A DNA stretch of 64,000 nt, from assembly GCA_019359615.1 (NCBI GenBank), contig JAHHHA010000002.1, forward strand, positions 248,001-312,000. Direction: 5' to 3'. The notes beneath the pieces are model-generated. The model had not been told where the DNA came from. It ran no database searches and saw nothing but the letters and a program-made list of their open reading frames with translations. How positions within the stretch are numbered: position 1 is the first letter of the stretch; each line of letters begins with the position of its first letter. The stretch comes from Cyanosarcina radialis HA8281-LM2. GTDB lineage: Bacteria > Cyanobacteriota > Cyanobacteriia > Cyanobacteriales > CCAP-1448. The translations under genes were made by a program, and so were the position numbers. This document shows, one piece after another, positions 45,983-54,282 of the stretch.

Positions 45983-47392
45983 ATGATGAATAATTCTGCT
46001 GCGATCGACTCAATTAGCGAGTATGTTTATCAAACTATTCTGACAACTTATCAGCAGCATCCCGATTGGTTGCGGGAGAAGTTGAGAAAATATCCGTGGG
46101 GCACTGCCGATCTACAAGTAAAATTTACCTCTAGGTTGACAGCAGAATTGAGCCAGTTTGCCGAGCGAGAGATTTGGCGACAAAAAGTATTGCAAGTTTT
46201 ACAAAATTCCTTACTGCCTAGTTTTTTTATCAGTTCGGATTTTGGCGATTTAATGGCACAAATTCAGCTTTTAACTCGACGAGAGAGCGAAATAGTAGCC
46301 GAGAAATCCGATCGCAGTTTAAATGTTTCCAAAGAGAGTGCGATCGCGATTCTACTTTTAGATGTGGAAAACTTGTACCTCAACGCGGAAGTCGAAAAAT
46401 TTCTTGTTAGTGTTTGTCGTCATCCTTTGCAGATTAAAATTGCTTTTGGCAATTGGCGAAACTTAGGTAAAAAAGATTTAGATTTACACGGCCGCAGTTA
46501 TGAGTTAATCCACGTTCCGATTGGCAAAGATAGTGCCGATGTCAAAATGGCAACAGTCGGCTCGTCTATTTTTATCCATTACCCTACAGCTAAAGAAGTT
46601 TTAGTTTGCTCGTCAGATTCGGTACTAACTCATCTTTGCAACACGCTTCAAACTCACGGCTTAACTGTTTACTCAGTGCGCCGACAAGCAGATAATATTA
46701 TTGTTTCTAATAATCGCACGGGTGAAACTCAAACTCATATTTGTAAGGTTGCTCCAGAAGTACCATCCCTAAAAGAGTTTATCGGTCAACTCAAAGATAC
46801 AATTCGATTAGAACAAGCGCGATCGGGGAGTATCTGGATTCCTTTAGCTAAAATACCTGAATTTTTCAATACCAAGTACGAAGTCACCATTAATCAACTA
46901 CTATCAATTCACTGCCCTGACAAGCAATTAATCGATCTTATTAGGGAACATTCAACGGATTTTGCCAGCCATCAACTTCCCAATAATCCCGAAACATATA
47001 TTACTGTATTTCAAACAAATCGTTCTCGATCGACAGCAAATAATTCCTCTAACCAACCCACGCAAGGCAAAGCTAAAGAAGCAACTTTATCGCCGATCGA
47101 CCCGAATGAAAAGATACCACAAGGAGTCGATTTAGCTGCGATCGACTCACCAGAAAAGTTACAAGCAGTATTAATCGCAATTGTAAAATATTTAACTGCT
47201 AAGTCTCCTGGCAGTTATATTAATATCAGCAATGTCGGAACTGAGTTTACCAAACAATACAAACAACCAATTACTAAAGTTACGAGCAATCTTGGTTTGG
47301 GAAAGAGGTTGCCAAAGGTTTTTGAATCTTATCAAGATTGCAAAATCAAAAAAGTAGGAGATGTTTATGAAGTAGCGATCGCCGATATGTAA
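45983..47392 (+). CDS. NYN-domain ribonuclease-like protein with OST-HTH/LOTUS domains
   Basis: After about 115 helical residues comes a NYN (PIN-like) nuclease domain: AIAILLLDVENLYLNAE with Asp near 127, GNWRNLGKKDLDLHG, GKDSADVKMATVG and VLVCSSDSVLTHLC. The acidic residues fit a metal-dependent RNase. Two OST-HTH (LOTUS-like) modules follow (IPLAKIPEFFNTKYEVTINQLL and a C-terminal ISNVGTEFTKQYKQPITKVTSNLG), known for RNA or protein binding. This pairing resembles LabA/DUF88 and MARF1-like proteins. I start at ATG 45983; the frame opens at TTG 45980. The RNA target is unknown. Confidence 0.85.
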   Translation: MMNNSAAIDSISEYVYQTILTTYQQHPDWLREKLRKYPWGTADLQVKFTSRLTAELSQFAEREIWRQKVLQVLQNSLLPSFFISSDFGDLMAQIQLLTRRESEIVAEKSDRSLNVSKESAIAILLLDVENLYLNAEVEKFLVSVCRHPLQIKIAFGNWRNLGKKDLDLHGRSYELIHVPIGKDSADVKMATVGSSIFIHYPTAKEVLVCSSDSVLTHLCNTLQTHGLTVYSVRRQADNIIVSNNRTGETQTHICKVAPEVPSLKEFIGQLKDTIRLEQARSGSIWIPLAKIPEFFNTKYEVTINQLLSIHCPDKQLIDLIREHSTDFASHQLPNNPETYITVFQTNRSRSTANNSSNQPTQGKAKEATLSPIDPNEKIPQGVDLAAIDSPEKLQAVLIAIVKYLTAKSPGSYINISNVGTEFTKQYKQPITKVTSNLGLGKRLPKVFESYQDCKIKKVGDVYEVAIADM

Positions 47393-47623
47393 TGCGATCG
47401 CCGATATGTCCGCACCACCACTAGTTGGCAAGATGATGACGACATCGATCGCCCATCAAAATTATCTGTGTTTATCTGTGTTTATCTGCGGTCAAAAAAG
47501 CATTTTAGAGCCGAATTTTTGGTATAACTGTCGATCGGCAGTGGTTTACTAATTTTTCCAGATAAAATATAAATATATTCTTCGCGATCGCGAGTGCTTG
47601 TCCCTCGCCAGAGGTAGATTTTG

Positions 47624-49090
47624 ATGGAAGAACGGGGAAAAACGATTAGAGTTGGCTGGTACAGTTCGATCGCCTTGCCCAAACTAGAAAACTTTCCCTA
47701 TAACTTCGAGTGGTTATCGGTCGATGCCCCTGTCGATCTGGAGAGGGCATTTGACGCGATCGTCCTGGATGCTGAAAAATTCAACAGCTTAGAAGATCTA
47801 AAGTCTACGTATACCAGCCTCAGCCTGCCGACAGCGATCTTGGCGAATACCGTTGAGGAAGAGACGATAATTTTGGGCTGGCTAGATCCAAGAGATGAGA
47901 TTTGCCAAAAATCGTTACTTTACCAACAGTTATGGTTGCGAGTGCGCCGCAGTTGGCAACACCGTCAGCCGCAGGAATCGGCCAACTTAGATCCGCTCAC
48001 GCAAGTAGCAAATCGTCGGGCGCTGATAAAGTATGCGATCGGGCTGCTATCGGCCAATGAAGCCCAAGAGCCTATTTGCCTGATATTTTTGGACATCGAT
48101 CGCTTCAAGGTCGTCAACGATAATTTGGGTCATACCGCAGGGGATTTGCTGTTGCGGGAAATCGGGCAGTTGTTGCGACAATACGCACTAGGAGCGGGAA
48201 TCGTGGCGCGACACGGTGGCGATGAGTTCGCCATTTTCGTGCGGGGCAATCTCGATCGAGGCAGAGCCTTTGCTGACTTTCTCAGAACCGAAATCGCCGC
48301 TCGCGAATTTAAGATTGGGGAAAATGCCATCTGGATCTCTGCCTCTTTTGGCGTAGCTTCTGCTACCGGACATTCGAGTTTTGAAACCCTATTTCAAGAG
48401 GTCGATGAGTGTCTTTACGCCGCTAAAGAGCAAGGGCGCAACCGAGTAGTGACGGCTGAAGAATTTGAAGCCATCGCCGATGCTACCGGACAGGACAAAC
48501 TGATTACCGATTTTGAAAATCGGATTCGAGTTATCGCCCAACGAATGAGCAGCGAATTGGTGTTGAAGGCTCGCCGACTAGCAAAACAGTATCGCACCGA
48601 AGCCGATCGCGACGGCTTGACAGGAGTATTCAATCGCCGCCATCTCGATCGCTTATTAGCCAGAGAGATGGACAAGTCCCGCAAGTACGATCGAGAACTC
48701 ACCGTGATGTTACTAGATCTCGATCGCTTCGGCGATGTCAACAGAACCTATGGTTTCCCTACAGGCGATCGTGCCCTCAAATCTGCTGCCGATGTCCTTG
48801 GGCGCAGCATCAGAGCCGGAGACTGGGTAGCCCGCTACGGGGGCGAGGAGTTCTGCGTCGTCATGCTCGATACCGAACTGCAAACTGGATGCCAAGTAGC
48901 CGAGAGAATTCGCCAAGCCATGAGCAGCGAAACTGTCACCGCTTACGACGGGCGACAATTTCAAGTCACCGCTAGCATCGGAGTTGTCCAATTCACGATC
49001 GACGATGCCGATGCCGTGGCGCTCTTTCAACGGGTTAGCGATAAAGTCAGGCAGGCCAAGAAAGAAGGACGCGATCGGATTCGGTTTTGA
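47624..49090 (+). CDS. Protein with two tandem GGDEF domains
   Basis: The N-terminal ~115 residues look like a degenerate receiver-like or unrecognised domain. GGDEF domain 1 (about 125-290) has an intact ARHGGDEFAIFV but no RxxD inhibitory site. Domain 2 (about 320-489) has ARYGGEEFCVVM and an RxxD site (RAGD) five residues upstream. Both catalytic signatures look active, so this may be a double diguanylate cyclase. ATG 47624 has GAGGTAG upstream; the frame opens one codon earlier at TTG. It is a single gene. Confidence 0.9.
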   Translation: MEERGKTIRVGWYSSIALPKLENFPYNFEWLSVDAPVDLERAFDAIVLDAEKFNSLEDLKSTYTSLSLPTAILANTVEEETIILGWLDPRDEICQKSLLYQQLWLRVRRSWQHRQPQESANLDPLTQVANRRALIKYAIGLLSANEAQEPICLIFLDIDRFKVVNDNLGHTAGDLLLREIGQLLRQYALGAGIVARHGGDEFAIFVRGNLDRGRAFADFLRTEIAAREFKIGENAIWISASFGVASATGHSSFETLFQEVDECLYAAKEQGRNRVVTAEEFEAIADATGQDKLITDFENRIRVIAQRMSSELVLKARRLAKQYRTEADRDGLTGVFNRRHLDRLLAREMDKSRKYDRELTVMLLDLDRFGDVNRTYGFPTGDRALKSAADVLGRSIRAGDWVARYGGEEFCVVMLDTELQTGCQVAERIRQAMSSETVTAYDGRQFQVTASIGVVQFTIDDADAVALFQRVSDKVRQAKKEGRDRIRF

Positions 49091-49290
49091 GGGAAGGGAG
49101 ATGGGGGGATGGGGAGATGGGGAGATGGGGAGATGGGGGGATGGGGAGATGGGGAGATGGGGAGATGGAGGGATGGGGAGATGGGGAGATGGGGAGATGG
49201 GGAGAAAACTGACTTCTGACTTCTGACTCCTGACTTCTGACTTCTGACTTCTGACTTCTGACTCCTGAACTTCTCACTTCTTAAACTTCT
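49091..49290. repeat. Two adjacent short tandem repeat arrays
   Basis: At about 49097-49204 the 8-base unit GGGGAGAT repeats many times with small variants. At 49208-49285 the 7-base unit GACTTCT (and GACTCCT) repeats. Both are typical cyanobacterial short tandem repeats. Frames across them (Gly/Trp/Asp/Met or Ser/Pro/His runs) are translations of the repeat and are not genes. Confidence 0.9.
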
Positions 49291-49707
49291 GCGATCGATT
49301 TATTTTTTAGTTTGAGCAAAATCTACTTTTAGGTAGAGTAGCAACTCGATCGCACGCTGTAGATTGATACCAAACTGATTGAGGTTGTAGGGGAAATGTC
49401 GTACCTGCCAGCGATTTTTAGGAGATAATCCCACCCAAATGGTGGACTTTGAAGATAACTCCCTGCTGGTCGATCGTTCTCCACAGCTTGTAGAGATTCC
49501 CCGATGGCAGAGAGAACAAGCCTTTGGCATCGGTCGATAACGCATCAAAAACATCTGCGTTTATCAGCGTTTATCAGCTGTTTATCTGCGTTAAACATCC
49601 AAAATTTGGATTTTCGCCACCAGTCTGATAAAGCCCATGGGATAAGCTTCCCAGCCGATCTGTCAGGTAACGATACCCACCCTTAACTAAAGCGAGAATT
49701 TTGTTTT
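49291..49707. other. No confident gene; possible degenerate coding remnant
   Basis: On the minus strand, two adjacent frames (LSTDAKGLFSLPSGNLYKLW and KNRWQVRHFPYNLNQFGINL) read like protein but are in different frames, which suggests a decayed gene. GTTTATCAGCGTTTATCAGC dispersed repeat lies near 49558-49590. I do not recognise a family. Confidence 0.35.
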
Positions 49708-50235
49708 ATGGAACCACAGCAACTCAGTCAAGAACTACGTCAAGGAAAAAGCCCAAATATGACCCGTCGGCGAGCGATCGTCGGGCTATCTTTGCTAGGG
49801 GCTTCGATGGGAGAAATAGTTACCCTCTATCAAACGGGAATCGTCTCTCATTTGCCCGATCCCCCAGGACAGGAACTTTTCAATGCCGACAAAGTTGATG
49901 CCTCTGACTATGCTTACAGCCGATTCAAATCGCCCGACGGGCCGATAATGATAGTTAATTACGCCCTAACGGCCTGGCTGGCTGCTGCTGGCGGCCTCGA
50001 TCGCGCCCGACGCAATCCGCTTTTGCCAATTGCAATGGGTGTCAAAGTGGCGATCGATTCTTTCATTAGCTTGAAGCTTGCTCGCGAGGAGTGGAACGAT
50101 AACAAAGCACTTTGCGAATATTGCCAAGTGGCAACGGTGTGTTCTCTGGCATCGTTAGTCTTAGCAGCACCGGAAATCGTCCTAGCTAGTCGCGTTCTGT
50201 TAGGACAGGGCGACGAGAAAGCTACTGAAGTATGA
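49708..50235 (+). CDS. Vitamin K epoxide reductase-like membrane protein
   Basis: This 175-residue protein has hydrophobic segments (AIVGLSLLGASMGEIVTLY, MIVNYALTAWLAAAGG, CSLASLVLAAPEIVLA) and a CEYC pair at Cys136/Cys139, just before the last helix. This fits the CxxC active site of VKOR-family quinone-linked disulphide-forming enzymes. The other cysteine pair of VKOR is not clear, so the call is tentative. The stop overlaps the next gene by four bases (ATGA), so translation is coupled to the glycosyltransferase. Confidence 0.6.
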   Translation: MEPQQLSQELRQGKSPNMTRRRAIVGLSLLGASMGEIVTLYQTGIVSHLPDPPGQELFNADKVDASDYAYSRFKSPDGPIMIVNYALTAWLAAAGGLDRARRNPLLPIAMGVKVAIDSFISLKLAREEWNDNKALCEYCQVATVCSLASLVLAAPEIVLASRVLLGQGDEKATEV

Positions 50236-51014
50236 GCGATCGATTCAGAAATTCTGCCAGCCCTCGCGTTTCGATCGTCATTCCGGCTTTAAATGAGGCA
50301 GCTTGTTTGGGGCGCACGTTGCGACAACTGACTTTGTTAGATCCGCCTGCCAAAGAAGTTTTAGTAGTAGATGGCGGTAGTGAAGATGAGACGGTAGCAA
50401 CTGCGAAGCGCCACTCAGAGTTATTCTCTTCCTTAACAGGGGTGCAAGTTATCTCGTCTCCAAAGCGCGGACGCTCCGTACAGATGAATTACGGATCATC
50501 CTTGGCAACTGGAGAAATTCTTTGCTTTCTCCATGCCGATACTTGGATACCTGATGACTTGGTAGCTGTAATTGAGTCTACTTTGGCAGATGGCACAGTT
50601 GCCTGTGGGGGCTTTATTTCGGTGATGACAGGCCCTCAAAGAACTCATTGGGGCTTGTCGTTAGTTAATTACCTCAAAACCTACTGCTTCCCCTTACTAT
50701 TGAAACCTCACTTGTTTTTTCGGGGCTGGCGACTCCTAGTAGGGGACCAGGTGATGTTCTGCCGTCGGAGCGACTTTTGGGACTGTGGGGGATTTAACGA
50801 TCGACTGCCAATTATGGAAGATGGCGATTTGTCCCTCAGACTGTTGCCCAAAGGACGAATTCGGTTGGTAAACCGGATCGTGCAAACTTCAGATCGGCGG
50901 GCGAGTCGTTGGGGTGCAGTCAAAGCGATCGCTATTTATGCTTACATCGGCATTTCCTGGGCAATAGGCGTAGATGCCAATTTTTTAAAGCGATTTTATC
51001 GAGATGTCCGTTAG
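50232..51014 (+). CDS. Glycosyltransferase family 2, TIGR04283-like
   Basis: This 260-residue protein has the GT-A start VSIVIPALNEAACLG, VVDGGSEDET, FLHADTWIPDD (DxD-like), VGDQVMFCRRSDFW and IMEDGDLSLRL. The pattern resembles the TIGR04283 family of glycosyltransferases, often linked with radical SAM and seleno/arseno-sugar genes. No such genes are adjacent here. A VKOR-like gene overlaps its start by four bases and probably shares its transcript. It converges with the HAD-HerA gene, with a GTTGGGT/ACCCAAC repeat (51015-51059) between them. Confidence 0.8.
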   Translation: MSDRFRNSASPRVSIVIPALNEAACLGRTLRQLTLLDPPAKEVLVVDGGSEDETVATAKRHSELFSSLTGVQVISSPKRGRSVQMNYGSSLATGEILCFLHADTWIPDDLVAVIESTLADGTVACGGFISVMTGPQRTHWGLSLVNYLKTYCFPLLLKPHLFFRGWRLLVGDQVMFCRRSDFWDCGGFNDRLPIMEDGDLSLRLLPKGRIRLVNRIVQTSDRRASRWGAVKAIAIYAYIGISWAIGVDANFLKRFYRDVR

Positions 51015-51059
51015 CCGTAGGTTGGGTATAGCTCTGCGAAACCCAACGAACCCAACCGT
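51015..51059. repeat. GTTGGGT/ACCCAAC hairpin repeat between convergent genes
   Basis: GTAGGTTGGGTATAGCTC and GCGAAACCCAACGAACCC form imperfect inverted repeats of the same family as 7260-7290 and 44260-44312. It may act as a 3'-end structure for both genes. Confidence 0.55.
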
Positions 51060-51065
51060 AACGCC

Positions 51066-52781
51066 CTAAGCAGGTAAAGTATAACGGCGATTAATCGCAG
51101 ATTTAATGCGATCGCGGCTTTCTGTGGCTGACAAGTCAGACATCCCTTCGATCTCAGCGGCTTCCTCGGCCAGCGTTTCGTCTTTAATCGCTTCTTGAAA
51201 CCACCGGGAGTAATCTTGCCGTTGCAGGTGGTAGAGCCACGTGTCTTCATCCACCCCCGCTGCCATTTGAGTAAAGGTAATCAAGTTTTGAGCGCGAAGA
51301 TTCAACTTCGCTTCCGGCCCGCGAAAGTAGAAGCTTTTATCTTCACCGAGTTCGCCTTCGGCGTAGTTCCGCATATGGCGGCGACGTTCGGTTTTCGGCG
51401 GCGCGACTTGGAAGCGAAAAGGCGGTTCTTCAGTTTGACGGAACCAAGCCAGCACTTCTCTTTCTTCCAGACGATCGGGCAGGGGATCTGGCGGGCAATG
51501 TCCGACAGCGTTGCAAAAGGCCGTAATGGTTTCATGCGGTGCTTGACCGACTGCGATCGCTACATTTGCCAACAACAGCGCCGGAACGGCTACTCGATCT
51601 GGATGCACCGTAATCAGCACCATGTTACTCAAAGCTTGAGGCATGGTTATAGAGGCAGGATTCCAAGAGGCTGGCAGTAAGTGATGGGCTTCATCGACGA
51701 TCAGCCAGTGAGGTCTGCCAGTGCGCGATCGCATTTCTAACAGCGATGGTAGCAATCCAGCAAAATAGGCAGGACGCTCTTCTAACTTGACCCCCAATAA
51801 ATTGATGATGACATTGCGATCGGGCTTATCCAACAAAGTCAAAATTTCGGTCGTGTTGGGAGGCTGACGGCTATCTCCCAATACTACTGCCCCTTCTAAG
51901 CTTTCGTAATCTCCTTCTGGATCGATCAGGGCAAACTGATAGCCCTCTTCCGCCAGTCGTTCCACGATCCCCGTGGCCAAAGTAGATTTGCCGCCCCCAG
52001 ACGTACCTGCCAGCAACAAACTAGAACCGTAAGCTGGCATATACACTTCACTCTTGTCCGCTTTCGTTCCCAGCAAAATCTGATGGCGGGTTTGCGAGAC
52101 GGCGAACTCTTCTAGATCGCTAGAGACTAACTTGTTTATCAGTTCGACAACGCCCGCCCCTCGGCTGCTGGGTGTTACCCAGTCTGCCCGTTCTTTCACC
52201 ATCGGCAAGGCATTAGCTACCGCCACTGAAAATTCGCAGGTTTCTAAAAAGGCGTGGTCGTTTTCGGCATCTCCGATCGCCACTGCATTATGAGGAGATA
52301 ATCCCAAATGAGTCAAGGCAGCGTTCAATCCAACGGCTTTATTAATTCCCGACGGCAGCACCATTACTGCCCCTTTATTAAAAATTACCTGTAGCTCCAA
52401 TCCCAAGTCGCGAATGGTTTCCAGCACCGCCGTTTCGTGCGGATGCCAGGTAGAAACGATGACTTTGCCAATGCCCAGGGATTCGACTTGACGATCTCGA
52501 AGAGCTTGGATAAAAGCTTCTGGCGGGCGATCGCCTAATAATAGTTCTTCTCGCGTCGCTGGAAAATATACTAAAGCACCATTTTCGGCTACCACGCCAT
52601 CAAACCAATCGACTTGGGGAAATACTTCTGTAACATCGTCTAAATGTCGCCCGGTAACGAGAAACAGTTTGCGTCCGGTTTCTCGCAGGCGTTTGAGAGC
52701 ATCAAGTGTTTGTTCGCCGACTCGGCCGTCGGTTGCCAGAGTGCCGTCGTAATCGGTAGCGAAAGCGAGATAGCGTGTCAT
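51066..52781 (-). CDS. HAD phosphatase fused to HerA/DUF87-like ATPase
   Basis: Residues 1-220 are a HAD-IIB hydrolase: TDYDGTLATDG (nucleophile Asp10, Asp12), LVTGRHLDDV and AIGDAENDHAFLE. Residues ~240-571 are a P-loop ATPase of the HerA/FtsK-like group with Walker A GTSGGGKST (259-267), LIDPEGDYESLEG and Walker B LIVDEAHHLLPASW. HAD-IIB enzymes dephosphorylate sugar phosphates. HerA ATPases pump DNA or act in defence and repair. A covalent union of the two is unusual. Both catalytic cores look intact. The frame is continuous, so this is not an assembly artefact. Confidence 0.88.
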   Translation of the reverse strand: MTRYLAFATDYDGTLATDGRVGEQTLDALKRLRETGRKLFLVTGRHLDDVTEVFPQVDWFDGVVAENGALVYFPATREELLLGDRPPEAFIQALRDRQVESLGIGKVIVSTWHPHETAVLETIRDLGLELQVIFNKGAVMVLPSGINKAVGLNAALTHLGLSPHNAVAIGDAENDHAFLETCEFSVAVANALPMVKERADWVTPSSRGAGVVELINKLVSSDLEEFAVSQTRHQILLGTKADKSEVYMPAYGSSLLLAGTSGGGKSTLATGIVERLAEEGYQFALIDPEGDYESLEGAVVLGDSRQPPNTTEILTLLDKPDRNVIINLLGVKLEERPAYFAGLLPSLLEMRSRTGRPHWLIVDEAHHLLPASWNPASITMPQALSNMVLITVHPDRVAVPALLLANVAIAVGQAPHETITAFCNAVGHCPPDPLPDRLEEREVLAWFRQTEEPPFRFQVAPPKTERRRHMRNYAEGELGEDKSFYFRGPEAKLNLRAQNLITFTQMAAGVDEDTWLYHLQRQDYSRWFQEAIKDETLAEEAAEIEGMSDLSATESRDRIKSAINRRYTLPA

Positions 52782-53199
52782 CTGAATTATGAATGATGAA
52801 TTATGAAAAGCCCGTCAATAAATCTCGTAGCTCTGAAAATGCGCCTTTTAATTGAGTGTCTGCTGCTAAGGGCGATCGCACACCTCCCTAAAGACAGGTT
52901 ATCTATCCCAGCCCAAGGCAGAATAAAAGTCAAATGGCTATTTTTATGCCCTATGCCCTATGTCCTATGCACTTTTCCTTAATTTTTTTCTCCCAATCGA
53001 TTACTAGCAGGGGGTTCTGAAGCCAGAATGAAGAAATGTCAAGGGATGCGAAGGATTTTGAAGAGAAGCCAAACAAACCTGTTTTCTACAATACAAAGTG
53101 CTACTGTGAAATTATCAACAATTAAGGTTGCAGCAGCAAAACTTTTAAACTGCTCTTGCAAGTTAAGTTTTGCCAAAATATCTAGCTGGAGACTCGCAT
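52782..53199 (+). other. Upstream region / leader of hpf (lrtA)
   Basis: This 418-bp gap lies between divergent genes. The first part has CTATGCCCTATGTCCTATGC tandem words near 52948-52970. The last ~180 bp have no good ORF and probably form a long untranslated leader, as reported for lrtA in other cyanobacteria. No riboswitch was recognised. The ribosome-binding site CTGGAGAC lies about 8 bases before the start. Confidence 0.5.
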
Positions 53200-53850
53200 A
53201 TGAAGCTCGTAATCCAGGGCAAAAATATAGAAATTACCGATGCAATTCGTGAATACGTGCATCAAAAAATTGAGAAGGCTGTCAGTCACTTTCAAAACCT
53301 CACAAATGAGGTCGATGTACGTCTATCAGTGGCCCGAAATCCTAGAATCACCTCCAAGCAGATAGCTGAAGTTACTCTTTACGCTAACGGTACTGTAATT
53401 AGGGCCCAAGAAGGCAGCGAAACTCTGTATGCCAGCATTGATATGGTGGCAGATAAGATCGCTCGCAAGTTACGCAAATACAAAGAAAAACGACTCGAAC
53501 AAAAAACTCAGTCTAAGGCAAAAACTAGCGAGTTAGTAGAACAGGAACCTGTAGAATCGACTTTGATTGGCGATCGCGCTCCGGAAATGCCCGATGAAGT
53601 GGTGCGAATGAAGTATTTCGCCATGCCGCCGATGACCATTCCAGAAGCTTTGGAGCAGCTACAATTAGTAGATCACGGCTTCTATATGTTCTGCAATGCT
53701 GAAACCAACGAAATTAACGTGATTTACGAGCGCAATCATGGCGGTTATGGAGTAATTCAACCCCGTAATACCAACGGTCATACTAACCAGAAAAATGGCC
53801 AAACTGCTCGTCACGAGACTTCGGAAAAGTCTAAAGCTGGATTCTCTTAA
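53200..53850 (+). CDS. hpf: Long-form ribosome hibernation promoting factor (LrtA)
   Basis: The protein binds 30S subunits and promotes 100S ribosome dimers when growth stops or in the dark. Residues 1-100 are the YfiA/RaiA domain ([20 protein letters not shown] and [16 protein letters not shown]). After a Gln/Ser/Glu linker the C-terminal dimerisation domain reads [40 protein letters not shown] and [14 protein letters not shown] start at ATG 53200 with GGAGA upstream; a frame extending ten codons earlier is not family-like. In cyanobacteria lrtA is light-repressed. A terminator follows. Confidence 0.96.
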   Translation: MKLVIQGKNIEITDAIREYVHQKIEKAVSHFQNLTNEVDVRLSVARNPRITSKQIAEVTLYANGTVIRAQEGSETLYASIDMVADKIARKLRKYKEKRLEQKTQSKAKTSELVEQEPVESTLIGDRAPEMPDEVVRMKYFAMPPMTIPEALEQLQLVDHGFYMFCNAETNEINVIYERNHGGYGVIQPRNTNGHTNQKNGQTARHETSEKSKAGFS

Positions 53851-53940
53851 AAAGGACTCTGGCATACTTAGTAACTAGGATATAAAAGTATTAAGCTTTC
53901 CCTAGTTGAGGCAGTTGAATTATCTTTAAATAGATCGAAC

Positions 53941-53966
53941 AAGGGCAGGTTAATCTTGCCCTTTTA
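53941..53966 (+). terminator. Rho-independent terminator of hpf
   Basis: AAGGGCA and TGCCCTT form a 7-bp stem with a 9-base loop, followed by TTATATA. It lies about 90 bp after the hpf stop. Confidence 0.75.
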
Positions 53967-54282
53967 TATAGCCTTTCTCTCATGACTTGCGATCTAGCCG
54001 TTCCGGCTGTCCCAGTTGGCTATCTTGGCAGCCATTGGTGTCAAGTTAACGGTCAAAACATTCATCCGTCAGGGGTTGAAAACTAGGCTGTTGACTTTGT
54101 GGGGTTTTCAGTCAAATTATCTCATCCAATAATCTTGTCGTCAAAATTCGCCAGGAGCTTTCGTCAGTGTCGGAATACAAAAGCCCAGTGAGTAGATTAG
54201 CGAGATTGTTTAAAAGAGGTCGAAACAACTGGAAAGAAAAAGCCTTATCAAAACAAAAGAAAGTAAGAGCCTTAGAAATTAA

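Noticed and set aside
49047-49277. Pro/Ser/His-rich and Gly/Trp/Asp-rich frames across the tandem arrays
   Set aside because: They are pure translations of the GGGGAGAT and GACTTCT arrays.
49091-49290. A CRISPR array
   Set aside because: Units are 7-8 bases, contiguous and without spacers, so this is a simple tandem repeat. No array with repeats and unique spacers was found anywhere, and no cas gene.
53851-54030. A possible small RNA after hpf
   Set aside because: The only structure is the hpf terminator. The rest resembles a dispersed repeat also seen near 1399-1440.
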